Assembly: GCA_032719365.1 (NCBI GenBank)
Contig: CM064871.1
Span: forward strand, 73,326,383-73,390,382
Direction: 5' to 3'
DNA length: 64,000 nucleotides
Source: Prinsepia uniflora
Lineage: Eukaryota; Streptophyta; Magnoliopsida; Rosales; Rosaceae
Position 1 is the first letter of the stretch; every line of letters begins with the position of its first letter. Below the pieces are notes generated by a model. That model did not search any database, had not been told where the DNA came from, and worked only from the letters and a program-made list of their open reading frames with translations. Below, piece by piece: positions 1-12,700 of the stretch. A program made the position numbers and the translations under genes.

Positions 1-903
1 GAAGTAAGATTTGGAGATTTGAATGTGGAAATTCGGACTATGAGTCTTGTTGTGAAAAATGTGATTTTGGGATGAATCCCACGTTGTTGTGTTTGACAAA
101 TGTTTTAGGGTTTAAAGACCCGGGTGCTATTGCTGGAGCACGTTTTGAGTTTAAAGACTCGGTTAATTGATGACGGGGGAGGGCCCTTAATGAGTTTAAA
201 GACTCGTGAGTGTAAAGACTCGGTTACTATGATACCTCCGAGGCCTATAGATTATGTTCTGAGTTTAAAGACTCGTTGATATCCCGGGAAGGCCTGTTTA
301 TGCGCATGGTTTTGAGTTTAAAGACTCGGGCGCACTTGATATCCAGCAAAATGATTGACTCGAGATTTATTGATGATTTCTGATGTTTCGGTTGAGTTGG
401 GCAGTGGCCCGGTATAGGGTTGTTGGTTTTGGATCATGTTGTGCATTTGGTTTTTGATTCGTGGTTTTGGGCTGAGGCCCGGTGTTTATGATTGCGGGCT
501 AAGACCCGATGGTCAAGAAAGGAAAATGATTTTGAGGTTCATACGAGTTTTTCCTTATGTAGAAATTTGATACACAGTTTTCTTATGTGGAAAATCTTAC
601 CCGATTGCGAAATGATTTTTGTATGCATGCATTCGTTTTTACGCGGAGGGTAAAAACGTTTGTTGTAACTGTTTTGCTAAACTGATTAATTTTTGTCCAC
701 TCACACCTTTTGGTTTTTTTATTGACCCTCCAGGTCGTGGCGCGTTGTTCGAGGCTGTACGAGGGGCGGAGGCATGAGTAAGTACGTGTGGCTATCCCTG
801 GTTTGGCAAGTACTGAGGGTAACTTGGGATTTTCAGTCATCTTACCAGACGGGAGCAGGACCGGGCACGGCTATCGATGCCCCTTTCGGGGGCGGTCCTG
901 TCA
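1..903 (+). mobile_element. 3' part of a long gypsy-type LTR
   Basis: The sequence ends in GGCGGTCCTGTCA at 903, the same TG...CA-type terminus that ends every other LTR of this family here. It carries the family landmarks in order: an array of G(A/G)GTTTAAAGAC(T/C)C hairpins (108-329), the motif GTCCACTCAC near 697, an acceptor-like CCCTCCAG near 733, and GACGGGAGCAGG near the end. The 5' part lies outside the window, so solo versus full-length status cannot be judged. No protein-coding potential is seen. Confidence 0.8.
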
Positions 904-957
904 GGAGACACTAGCTAGAAGCTAGCCACGAACTAGTTAGAAGCTAACTAATATGAG
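904..957. repeat. Two short hairpin repeats between two LTRs
   Basis: Two roughly 23-bp direct copies each contain a 5-bp stem with an AAG loop: GCTAG-AAG-CTAGC, then GTTAG-AAG-CTAAC. The stems differ by a compensatory C-G to T-A change. The segment lies between the LTR ending at 903 and the solo LTR beginning at 976. Its parent element is not identified. Confidence 0.5.
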
Positions 958-975
958 TAACTGCTAATTGGCATG

Positions 976-3692
976 TGTAACAACCCGTACCTTCGGGAAG
1001 GGTATAAATGTAATTTTGTAAAAGATTTGTATAAAAGGACGATTTTGCCCTTGTGAATAGTGTGTCAAAAGTTGACTTTTTGATTTACAGATTGGATGAG
1101 TGTTGACCATTGATCATGACGTAGCTTAGGACGTCACAAGTCCGTAGACAGGTGGCAGGTCCGATTTGGACAATCGGAGAAAAAGTTATGACGTTTGGAA
1201 GATTGAGGGCGTTACCGTAATTTTGATTAATTAAGGAAAAATGTTGACTTTTAGTGGACTTGTGATTTTCACGTAGACCGAGGACCGTTGGATAGGTCTC
1301 GACGTCCTGAGTACAACGACAGGCGGCAAGCTCTCATCGGACGTCGGACGAAATAGTTACGGGTCTGGAAAGTTTGAGGGTAAAATGGTAATTTTTAACA
1401 CTAGGGGCAATTTGGTCTTTTTCCCCTATGACCAATCAGATAAGGGCAAGTGACTTGAGTGGAGTGGGATATTTTTGCTGATGTCCATGAGAAATTGGAC
1501 ACGTGGGCTTTGCTGGATGGTTCTAGGCGTGTCTAAAATGTACACGGCCACAAAGTGTCCAAAATTAAACCGTGTTTGTACTGTGAAGAACAGAAATAGA
1601 GAGGGAAGAAAGTGAGAGGACTTGATCGATTCTGTGTGGGTGTGAGAGTTTTGTGAGCTGTGAGAGTGACAGAGAGAAGAGAGGGAGTTGGTGACTGAGT
1701 CTGGGAGTGGAATCGTTCACGAAGACACGGTGGTCGGAGGTTTGAGTTCTGAGAGAAAACAGAGGAGTCGTGGGACTGTGGTGGTGGTTGTGCCGTGTTG
1801 TGGTTCAATCCAAGCTGAGGAGGAGTTAGGACGACCGCAGAGGACTCATTGGACACTGTGGTACACGGCGGTACAGACGGCGGAGGAAGAATCGCAGGTG
1901 AGACCCTATTCCCCTGTTTTTCCCGTTTGATTGTTTTCAAAAGTCGTGGACTTTGGGCTAGAGTCGAGGTTTTTGGTGAGTGATGTAAGCTTCAGGGAGG
2001 TCCTAGGAGTCGTCTAGGATGGTCGCCGTGACGGGGGAAGGTCTGGGTGGCCGGAGGCCAAAACAGGGCAAACAGGCCGTCTGTTTCAGGGATGAAGACG
2101 ATGGGTTTTAGGCCGTGATTCTTCGATTTTAGGACGGGAATAGATTGCAGGGAACTGGACGAAGCTTGTAGGATTGAAATGGTGGAAAACAATGGCGGAA
2201 TCGCGGAGAACCGGTCACGCTGGTTCAACACAGTTGAACCGGGTGACTCGAGGTAGACGATGCACTGTAGCAGGCGCGTGAGGCCCACGCGCAGCCACTT
2301 GGGACGGCGCGTGGGGAGGAGTTTGAGAAATTTTCCAACATGGTTTTTGTCCTAAATTTTCTAAGGAATCCATTGGGACAAGTTTCGGGTAAATCGGACG
2401 ATGTTACGGGATAGTTCGAGAATCCGGACGGTTTAGGGTTTAAATTTAAATTACGTATAAATTCCCGAAAATTTGGGGAAATTAGGGTTAGCATCTTTGA
2501 CGTATTTGTGACCCTATTTGATGTCTATTGACAGGACGGGAGAGGCCTGAGACGGTTGAAGAGCGCACGGAGCGCGATTGATACTTTCTGATTCGTGAGT
2601 GGACTCTTTCTTTTCTTACGAGCGTGCCTAGCTGTTTTTATCTATGTTTTATGATTTTAAGTATGTTTTTATGCTTGTTAATGATGATTATATGTGATAG
2701 ATATGCTTGCACGTTTTTCGAGACATTTTCGAGTTTTCGCACGTTTTTCGAGGAAAAGATGGATTTCTGATTTTGATGTTAAATTTTCATGTTTTCAATC
2801 TATAATTGTTTTCCGATGATTATAAATGGATTATGAAATATGATTTTTGGTAATCACGATTTTCGGTTTAAAAAGTGAAATTCCGGATTTGGGTTCGGAA
2901 TGACGGTTCTGAACGCCGGAAGGGCTTCGAACCGGGGATTTCGGATTCGGGTTTGGAGATGGATTTAGAATTGATTTTAAATTGGTTTGGATTGGATTTG
3001 CTGGATCTGGATATTGGGTTTAAAGACCCGGATTCTGATTGACGGGGGACGGGCCCGGATTGAGTTTAAAGACTCGGGAGTTTAAAGACTCGGATATTTA
3101 TGATATTACCCCCGTATGCCTATTGAGTTTAAAGACTCGGGAGTTTAAAGACTCGGATTACATTTGAGGCCTGGTTTGAGTTTAAAGACTCAGATAGACC
3201 CAGCAAGTTTGATCGGACTTTGGAATTGGTGGATTTGTTTTTATGATATGATCTTGTTATACTGTTTTATATTGTGGTTTCCTGGTACTTAGTTAGGCAT
3301 GCATATTTTAAAACAGAGGGAAAACCCTTATTGTTTTCTTTAAACTGTTTTATTCTTAAATCGTGTTTTAGACCTTTTATTTCTTTTAGTCCACTCACAC
3401 TTTTTGGTTTTAACTTACCCTCCAGGTCGTGGTGATAGCGCTGGGGTGAACGTTGAGGCAGAGACCGAGGCATAGAGCTTACGACGTTCTTCCGTTGCGA
3501 GATTAGTCTAGTGGGACTTTTGTGCCTGTTTTGTATAAGCTATGCTCTGATTTACGGTTGTATTATATTTCTCCCTTGTCTGATAGTTATGCTTATGGTT
3601 GTGTTTGAGGTTATTTTGGTACTTTAAGTGTGATTGTCAGACGGGAGCAGGGTTCGTCCCGGGTATCGAGGTGATCTTTGGGACGGGTTACA
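976..3692 (+). mobile_element. Solo LTR (2.7 kb) in a copia pol gene
   Basis: It begins TGTAACAACCCGTACC and ends GGGTTACA. It is flanked by a perfect 5-bp duplication GCATG (971-975 and 3693-3697), so the boundaries are firm. No internal region or second LTR is present, which makes it a solo LTR left by LTR-LTR recombination. It carries the family landmarks: GTGAGTGGAC at 2595-2604, the hairpin array at 3016-3191, GTCCACTCAC at 3389-3398, CCCTCCAG ending at 3425, and GACGGGAGCAGG near the 3' end. The flanks rejoin in the copia pre-integrase frame, so it inserted into an older copia element. The 3' terminus TTACA differs from the usual TGACA or TGTCA of the family. Confidence 0.88.
3016..3191 (+). 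repeat. Mini-hairpin array in solo LTR
   Basis: Copies of GAGTTTAAAGACTC and GGGTTTAAAGACCC occur, each able to form a short stem (G-A/G-G-T paired with A-C-T/C-C, plus a T-G pair) with a TAAA loop. The variable positions change together, A with T or G with C. The units are separated by sequence rich in CCCGG and GGCC. Confidence 0.8.
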
Positions 3693-3846
3693 GCATGACT
3701 GGCTGGGACACCCAAGTCGAAGTAATAATGTGTTGTATCCTCAATATATCACACATGCATCCTCTTACTAGTAAGCACATTGTGTTTAATGAAATATTAT
3801 GTCAAGCTTGCTCACTAGCCAAAATGAATATTAGACCATCGTATGC

Positions 3847-4706
3847 TAGCTGTGGGCATGGTTCGTTCGTTATGGAGGTGATATCGGAACCATATGAAAT
3901 AATTTTAACTGGTTCGGTATGTTATAGTATTTCCAAATATGATATTGATATCATACCGTATCGTATCAATTGTGTTCGATATGATTTCAGTTTTGAGCCA
4001 AAATTACTAAATAAAAAATTGAGCCAAAATTTATACAAAAAAATCTAAATAATCTATTCATACAAAACTATTTTGTACAAAGAAATTTGACTCTAGCCTT
4101 TAATTTGCACAAAATTACAAATCTTCATTATCCATACCTACCCATCAAATGATCACTTGCTTATTTGCATAGCTAAACCTACCAAAATGATTAAGAATAA
4201 AAGCAGGATCCATCAACCATGTTGAAAGTGAGACCCGAAAGCAATGGAGCCCGAAACAAATATGGAAGCAGGTACACATGAAGGTCATCTAACTCTAAGG
4301 TCATCTAAAAAATATGGAGCTAGTAGCTAAAAGAATTGCGATTCTGCAATTGGATTAGATTTGTTTCTAGCTTCTCTGAGGATCTTGAAGGCCAATTGCA
4401 AGATTGCAGTTTGAAATTTCAATTCGGAAAGATAACAACACTATAGGCTTGTTTTAAGGATAGAATAAATTTCAATTTTTAGATTTAATTTAATTTTTTA
4501 ATTAATTAAAAAAATCAATCCAGTCTGGTTTCGGTATGAAACGATATTCCCCAACATCGAAATTGATCTCGTACCAGTTCCAATTGGTACGGTATCGGTA
4601 TTGTGCTGATCATCCATTCGATTTTACTATTCAATTTTTTTTTTCCGGTTTGGTATGATACGGAACGGTATGATTTCAGTATTTCAGGACAATATGCCCA
4701 CCCTTA
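3847..4706. mobile_element. hAT-like non-autonomous element (860 bp)
   Basis: Perfect 8-bp target duplications TCGTATGC flank it (3839-3846 and 4707-4714). The termini are imperfect inverted repeats, TAGCTGTGGGCATGG on the left and the reverse complement of TAAGGGTGGGCAT on the right. The 8-bp duplication and TA-GGG termini fit the hAT superfamily. The interior has repeated GGTA(C/T)GGT motifs and no transposase. It splits the copia pol between pre-integrase and integrase. It resembles the element at 17847-18414 in termini and internal GGTACGG repeats. Confidence 0.85.
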
Positions 4707-5335
4707 TCGTATGCAAAGATGAGTAAAGTCTACATCATTATCTTGTATAGAATACGAGGGGATATTTGTGGATTTTTTTCAACCACCATGTGGACCATTT
4801 AAATAATTCATGGGTCTCGTTGAGGTATCGAAAAAGTGGTGATCACATGTTACCCTATTGTCCAACGCATGATACGTTTGCTAAACTCTTTGCTCAGATC
4901 ATTAAATTGAGGGTCCCACCACCAAAATTATCTTATACAGTATATAAGGCTTGATATTGTCGGAGTGTTTACATCGAAGTCATTCGATGATTATTGCATG
5001 CCACTTGGGATTGATGTTGAACATTCGGTTCCTTGATAAAAAGGAAGGTGTTTGGACCTGTAGTTCTCTCACCTCCCCATGTTAAACCTGCAGGATTTAA
5101 ATTCGTAGTCGTAAAGAAGCGTAATAAGAAAGATGAAATTGTGAGATACACAACTCATTTAGTAGCTCGTGGATTTTCTCAACGCCATGGGATTCACTGC
5201 GAGGAGGCGTATTCTCTCACAATGGACGTCATAACGTTCCACTACCTTATTAGTTTTGTAGTTTCCGAAAAACTGAGTATGCAGCTTATGTATGTGGTTA
5301 TAACATATCTCTACAGAGATCTGAATACAAAGATA

Positions 5336-5340
<5 letters not shown>

Positions 5341-5367
<27 letters not shown>
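5341..5367. repeat. (TA)n microsatellite inside copia RT
   Basis: A run of about 13 TA units lies where copia RT normally has a short N-(I/D)-I-Y-M-K segment. The run stays open in the RT frame as alternating Ile-Tyr. Confidence 0.9.
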
Positions 5368-5371
<4 letters not shown>

Positions 5372-6505
5372 GTTTCTCAAGCACTTAAGATACCTAATGC
5401 AAATGGTTCCAGACCACGAAACACACTCCCTACTCATTTGTGGCGTTCACTTTATAGATTAAAATAATACAGACGGATGTGATATAACTACCTTAGTTAG
5501 TATTTGATCATATTGAGATATATAAATAATGAAATATGCCCATGCACGTTTATTAAGAAATCAAGTTCCGAGTTTGTTATTGATACTTTAGAAGAGACAA
5601 AAGAAATTGTTAAGCACCTAAAGTTGGAATATGAAATGAAGGATCATGGGAGAACAAAGTTCTGTCTCGGCATGAAGCTCGAACACTGTGCGGATGGGAT
5701 TTTAGTCCATCAATCAAATTACATCCAAAAGATGTTGAGATGCTTTAATGAGGATAAAAGCAAAAAAAAAAATAAAATCAAGCACACTCATGATCATCTG
5801 TAGTCTAGATTTAAAGAAGGACCTGTTTCAACCCCGTACATGATAACGAAGAGATATTGAGACTAGAAGTCTCATACCTAAGTGTAATAAGAGCATTATT
5901 GTACTTGACTCAATGCCCTAGACCAGACATTTCATTCTCTGTGAACATGCTAACTAGATTTAGCTCTGCGTCAACACGCCGTCACTGGAATGGTATAAAA
6001 GACATTTTTTGATACCTCAGAGGTACAATAGATATGGGGTTATTAATTATATTCCTATGCATCGAGGAATGAATCAAACTCACTTGGTTCTCGGAATGAT
6101 GCATTTTCTTGATGGAATCCCACATAAGGCGCATTCTCAAATTGGTTATGTATTTACCAATGGAAACACAGTAATATTTGAAAGGTCTACGAAACAGACC
6201 TTAATTGCTACGTCTTCGAATCATGCAGAGATTCTAGCTCTTCACTAAGCAGCTCGTGAATGTATATGGCTAAAAGCCATTATGGGGTATATTCGAAGTA
6301 CATGTGGACTGCATTCTATCAATAATGAACCGAAGATTATCAACGTAGATAATGATACATACATCGAGCAGATGAGATCCAATTTCATTATAAGAGACAA
6401 CAACAAGTCACTACCCAATGCAACATTGCAGTAGCATGTTCATGGTATTGACTTGCGTAGACTAACTGATCTATTTAATTCTTAATTTTCAGGGGAAGTC
6501 GATAT

Positions 6506-7255
6506 GAGGGGGAATATTTTGAAGAATACTAAGTATCGTAAAGTATATTGTGTATCCCAAACCATACCGAGTATTTTGAAGTATATCAAGTATCTTGAAA
6601 TATATTGAGTGTCCTGAAGCATACTTACAAGACTATCAAGTACTCTTTTGTCAGAAAAATATTGTGTATCCCACTATTTTGTCCTACAATCAGGGTTATT
6701 TTGTTACCTAGTTAGGTCTTAATGAGGTATAATTTTGGTACGATCATCACATTAATAATGCATCCTAAAAATATCATGATTCGACTCATATGCATTTACT
6801 TATCTTTTCCTTTTGACCACAATTTTTTTCCACTGGGTTTACTGGACAAGGTTTTGGTGTAGTAATTCTAATGCATCATATCCCAAAACATATTATCTAC
6901 TCATGATCCAGAAGAAACAACGTCAACTATCTCCAGAGAATTTGATGTAACTACTTTGTATCCACGCTCGTTGCACTCTTTTTCTTTCGACTAGAGTTAT
7001 TTTTGTCTCATTGGGTTTTTGTCACCTGACAAAGTTTTAACGATGCAATACATAAGCACGCAGCCAAGCAACACTATTACATGAAATATCCAAATGGAAG
7101 TGTTGTAAATATATGTAACTTATGTGGCTATTTCTATGTAAGAACATTTACACCCATGTGTAGAATTGAACCCTAACTTTATATAAGAGGGTTAAGGCGA
7201 ATGAAAGAAGAACCTTTTCTGCATCAATCTCGTTTGCTTGACATATTTCGCAACA
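6506..7255 (+). mobile_element. Putative 3' end of copia element: PPT and LTR
   Basis: After the RNase H remnant comes the purine tract GAGGGGGAA (6506-6514), typical of a polypurine tract, then a possible LTR start TGAAGAATAC at 6520. The segment contains repeated (A/G)AGTAT-type motifs, a TATA-like TTATATAAGAGG near 7180, and a possible terminus CGCAACA near 7255. Only one LTR is visible because the 5' end of this element lies left of the window or is lost. Both boundaries are inferred. Confidence 0.5.
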
Positions 7256-9788
7256 AATCTTTTTTTTATTGCAAAATTTGCAATTCGTTCCTCAAAATAT
7301 TTCAACTTTGCAGTTGCATGTGTAGCTATGAATAAATTAATCAATCAGTAAAAAAATGGATGTCATACGATTTCGTTCAGTTTGGTTTGATTCAAATTAA
7401 ACCGATGTTAGAAAGTTTGGTCTGGACAATTTAATCAATTGATTAAAGGTTATATATTAATTAATCTTTGACAACATTAATATTTATTCAAAATTCTACT
7501 AACTATACTTTTGAAACTTTGTAATCACTAATCACCATAATAATTACTCAAACACCCTTTAAAATTTTTAACCCCTATTAATAGTTATTTTTTTTCCTTT
7601 CAAATTATGAAAACATTACTTCTATTTATAATTTTTTTTTACTTGTTAATTTTAAGGAGTAACGTGAGTATCTAATCCAATTTAAAACAAGATAATTAAG
7701 AACAAGAAATCTTCAAAAATACTTAAAAACTTTAAATTTAAAAAATCTTTATCATCCAATATTAAATAGTTTGATTAATTACTTATGGTTTAGGGTCTAA
7801 TTCTTAGATTTTGTGCCAAAATCCAATAATTAAACTCTAAACATACGATTTTCCACATCACTTCATCCCTTCCACAAAACTTTCTATACACTACCGTTGA
7901 ACCTCAAGTGATATGAACTTCATTCTTGATTTCATAAAAAAAAAAAAGTTTAATTGTAATTATATATAATATATGTGTATATTTATATATATGTATAATA
8001 TAATAAAGGGCTCACGAGGTCGAAAAGATCAAATACTAAAAAGCACATAGAGGTAAAATGATTGAAAAAATAATGTTATTTTTAATTATTTGAAGGAGCT
8101 CCTAATAAAAATAAATTAATATAAATATTTGAAATAAAAGTAAAAATTATCGAACGTGAACCAATAATTTACTCGTTGATTAATAGCCTTTTATTAAGGT
8201 CAAACTCAAAACTCAAAAACTATCTAATAAAACAAATTAGACGATGATGGAGAACACGGAGATAAATGAGTTGGAAGTGGAGAAGTAAACCTTGTTAGCA
8301 GCAGTAGTTGGAAAACGTTGTCATCGACAGGACAATTGACAATGACTAAGAGGAGCATTGAACTGTTGGATTCAAAACAAACAAACTTAACTGTACAGCA
8401 GCAACGTCGGCTGACGGAGGAAAATAATATCAAAACACTTCATGTCTTTCTCATCAACCCTTTCTTTCGTCCTTATTCTGATATATAATTGATGATTGAA
8501 ACAGCCTATTTGTTTGAATTATATTTCAAACGTTACTACATAGCTATGATTTTTAATTCAAAATGAATCAAAGTTCGAAATATGCCGTTAGGGTTCGAAT
8601 TTGAGACCATTGATCTGCAAATTAAGGCTATAATCATATAAGTTAAATCCACTTGATAAGTAACTTATTCTTTGATGTTATTTATGATGAAATTTTGTGG
8701 AATCAATGAATACAATATCACTAAGTTCAAAATGAATCACTAAATTTATATGATCAAGAGTAATAGGAGGGGTATAACGCGTGTTATTAGTCCGATTGTA
8801 TTACTATACACACTATATAGTAAATTACTTTGGATTATATGATTTTCGTAATTTCATAAATGACAAAAGTGAAACTGTAGAATTCCTCCTTGGATCCTCC
8901 CTAATATCCCAATATCCATGTAAAACAAGAAAGGGAGAATTGAGAGGGATAGGGGGATGCGGGTGCTGCAACGTTTATCTTTGAAAAAGTGGCACCACAG
9001 CATGTGACATGAAATTGGTGCTGAGTTTTCATGTGGAGGCTGGAACCTCAGGTGCATGCTGATGATGATGGGATAACAGAATATATGGACTCACATAGGT
9101 AACGCTTTATCCTTTCAATCTCTCTCCGTCAAATCAAATCAAATCAAATCAAATCAATCTATCAGTTTTCACAAACAATCGTGAATAGACCAAATTCTCT
9201 CCTGTCAAACGAGAAATTCGCCTATAGAACAGGAGCGAATTTAATAGGGAGGGACCGTGTCACAAGTCCCACTCTCGATCCCATCCTTGTGTGAGAGCTT
9301 AACAGCCATACACACAACCTTTAGCGGCCGATCCCTCTCAGTTGCGTGAAGATGAAGAGTGGAGAGAAACAGAGTTACCAGCCGCTTATATTGCTCCCTT
9401 TCCTTCAAATTTTGGGCGCAATTACAGCGGCCACAATTTCATCAAATTCTTAAGTGATAAGCAGTCCAATCCAATGAACTTAAAGGGAAATAGTAAATCA
9501 ATAATAGGTAGAAACTAGGAAAAGCCACAATGGTTTTCCCTTTTTTAGGAACAAGTTGAAGCCCATCTACTTTTGGAACCAAAGCTTGTTAACAAGGCAT
9601 TTTCTCGGCTGTTTGGGATAGAAACAGTGCATGAACGTATAAAACTGTATACGTGACTTAATAGAACAATTCCACAGTATATATGAATTCGACGTATAAG
9701 TGGTCAAAAACGATTTCAACTGTATACACAGTATTCAAAACACGCAAGCTGTTAACAAAACCAAATTATCACACTGCTCGTCTGGTAT
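7256..9788. other. AT-rich spacer, no gene recognised
   Basis: No conserved protein, RNA gene or transposon terminus is recognised. A short (AAATC)5 run lies at 9131-9155. A 33-codon ATG frame starting at 9352 has no recognisable homologue. The part nearest 9788 is likely the 3' UTR and downstream flank of the minus-strand synthetase gene. Confidence 0.6.
9131..9155. repeat. (AAATC)5 microsatellite
   Basis: Five perfect tandem copies of AAATC. Confidence 0.95.
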
Positions 9789-12700
9789 CTATGGCTTCTT
9801 CCCACCTTTATAGCTATCTCGAAGTGTAACGGTACGATTAAAAACAAGATTTCCAGGGGTCGAGTCTTTATCGACTACAAAGTAACCTGCAAAGGCAGAT
9901 GGATAGAGTCAGATGATGGCCGGGTTCATGACATGTGAGACTGACGTCGATAAACGAAGAATACCTCTTGCCTCAAAAACCTAATTTCTAAGTACAATCA
10001 TGGAAATTTGGTCAACAGATTAAGATTCATCCTTGGAAAACCAACAATGAAATTGACAGTAACCTTTTAACATACAACTTTGGCATAAGATGCTTTTGAC
10101 CTAGGCATAGTGGAACTAATTTATTCAGAATAACACCGAACCATGGAAAATTTTACCTTCTTATTTATCCGTGCCATGCAAAATGTGAATATTTATTTTA
10201 GAAAGAGGTCGAAGGACAAAAGAAGTTAAAAGGCCAAAGCAGAAATATACCAAGCCTTTCAAACTGAAATGTGTCCCCAACAACAGCACTTCCAAGTGAA
10301 GGCACCGCATATGCATTGGGTACAACCACTTTAGATAGTGGGTCCAAGTCAGCAAGCCAATCGTCGAGCTCAGCAGGATTCTGACACATACACAAATTAA
10401 GATACTGAAAGTTTTCAAAGAGAGAGAGAGGGGTCTTAGAAAGTAATGATTTCCAACCTCTGAACGGAACAGCCTGTCAAACAATCTGATTTCCACCTTG
10501 AGTGGATCAACTCCCGGGGAAGGTTCAGCAACCCAATGAAGTACCCCCTGAGAATATGTAAATTGACCATTAAGAAACAAAAGACTAAGAACACCAGAAC
10601 ATAGTTTTCCAAGGATGAGAGAACATTCACAACTCCAGCATAACAGATAAGATTACACACCTTTGGCTTTGACTTCTTTGTGGGATCGTATTCAGCCCGT
10701 ATCTCAAGAACAGTTTCCTTATCATCAGCTAATATGACATCAGTGCACTTAATAGGAAATGCATATCTGCAACCATGAAGATAAAAATTGTTACTCTGGA
10801 GCCCAAATCTGCTTAAGTGCAAAGGAAACTGACACTTCTAATCTATATGTACCTGAGTAGGGCAGATTTACCAGGAGCAAGGCCAAAGTAATCTTTTGAG
10901 TCTTTAAGCCGAAAATCAGACCGGTCAATGTAAACAGTGTTGGAGAATGGGACCTGGTACGAAAGGAAAATAAAACAATAAAAGACAACAAAAGTACCAA
11001 AAGCTGGGAGCAAAATTTATTGAAAAAAATATACAGCAACAGAAATTCATACAAGTGACATTAATAATAATCAAGTGATATTAGATAAATTAAACAAAAA
11101 GGAAACACAATTCTTAGAATTTACATTTTGTAAACAACCAGCAATGACAGATTTATATAATCACATAAGACTGGTTACAAAGTTAAGCAGCTATAAAAAA
11201 CATTCATTATCTTATTTCTGAGCATAGTCCTTTACACATGGGACATTTTATGTGCAGCACCAATGTTACCTTGTAGAAAGCAGATGCATCATCTGTCTGA
11301 GCATCAGGCCATTTCCTTGCATCTAGATCCATTGTAGTGCTAGCTTCGAGGTTTGTAATAACCACCTAGATGATAAAGGATCAGTCATATGCAGATAAAA
11401 ATATAAGCAACACCAACAGGATACACACCTTGAGGGGATGTAACACAACTATCGCCCGAGGAGCTGTTTTATTTAGTTCCTCTCTAATGTGATACTCGAG
11501 GCGACTTAAATGTATCATACTACAATCACTGTCACAGAAGGAACAGATTCATATCTAATGAGCACAATAAAACAAGAGAACTAAACACGTGCTCAATAAC
11601 CAGAAACACGCGCATTCAAACCTTCTAGTGATTCCAATTCCTCTAACAAAAGCATTTATTGCAGTTGAAGTCACACCTCTACGTCGTAAACCAGCCAGTG
11701 TCATAAGGCGTGGATCATCCCAACCGTCAACCCACTTCTCTGTAACGAGTCTATTTAGCTGCAACATAAACAGTAGTTGTTAAGCATGAAAAAGGCTCAC
11801 AACAAGCAATTCTATATTAAACTTTTTTTTTATCAGAATCTATATTAAACTTTATGACAACATAAGAATGCTCAGTATTGACTCACCTTACGCTTTGACA
11901 TTACAGTATTACTGACATTCAATCGTGAGTATTCCCAAACATATGGTTGATAAATTCCAAGAGCATGTAATAGCCAGTAGTATGAAGCACGACGCGTCTC
12001 AAATTCAAGAGTGCACAGCTGCCACATTCATACACAAGATTACTAAAGAAACCTTCTTTGCGAGACAAAAGCTCAACCACAATAAATTCCCTCGACCTCA
12101 AGACTCAACCATCCTCATTCGCATAAGGATGAAAAAGCGAAAATACAGAGAGAGAAGGTACGAGAATCACAAGATGGCTAAAGAAACCTTCATTGCAATT
12201 CAAAATCTCATGGACAATAAATATGCCCTCAATCTCGAGACTCAAACATCAACACTTACATAATAATGAAAAGTCACACACAGAGGTAGGGAGGGTATGA
12301 GATTCATAACATGACTAAAGAAACCTTTTCCAGCCAAAAACTTAAGGACAATGAATATATCCTTGATCTCAAGAATCAACCATCACCATTTTATAATAAT
12401 GAAAAAGAACCCACACAGGTACGTAGGGTAAAAGAAAAAGCTTGAAATATCTAACTATGCCACAATCACACCACTGAGATAAAGCATTGCTTTTTTCTGC
12501 GAAATTATGGTTACACCGACAATAAACCTTGTGATGCTTTCTTAAGAGCATTAGTTCCTCTGATAAATCAGGCATGAACCATAAACACTAACATGCATTA
12601 AGAATGAGTGACAATTTTAGTAGAAAACATACCGAATGTGTGATATTCTCAAGAGAATCAACAATGCAGTGAGCATAATCATAACTTGGATAGATACACC

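Larger units (their letters stand above)
3698..6500 (+). pseudogene. Decayed Ty1/copia pol (pre-integrase, integrase, RT, RNase H)
   Basis: Copia polyprotein remnants appear in collinear order. First is the pre-integrase region, with the WH-DWLGHP block at the solo-LTR junction and ILCQACSLAK near 3800. Integrase-like sequence follows after the hAT insertion (LFAQIIKLR near 4890). Next comes reverse transcriptase from 5033 (VARGFSQRHGIHCEEAYS) through EYEMKDHGRTKFCLGMKLEH near 5670. Last is RNase H near 6100-6250 (SQIGYVFTNGNTVIF, RSTKQTLIATSSNHAEILALH). Stops and frameshifts break every domain. The stretch that should hold the RT YVDD motif is missing: FVI runs straight into the sequence normally beyond it (about 5575-5590). 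A TA microsatellite has expanded inside RT. The gene is dead. Copia assignment is firm; the lineage within copia is not determined. Confidence 0.85.

Noticed and set aside
3016..3191. CRISPR-like array from regularly spaced GTTTAAAGAC repeats
   Set aside because: Units are too short and irregular, spacers are not unique, and the setting is a plant LTR.
8224..8433. 69-codon minus-strand open frame
   Set aside because: AT-rich spacer, hydrophobic chance composition, no conserved features.
9352..9453. Small 33-codon open frame beginning MKSGEKQSYQ
   Set aside because: No homologue recognised and no upstream or downstream gene context; kept only as a remark in the spacer entry.
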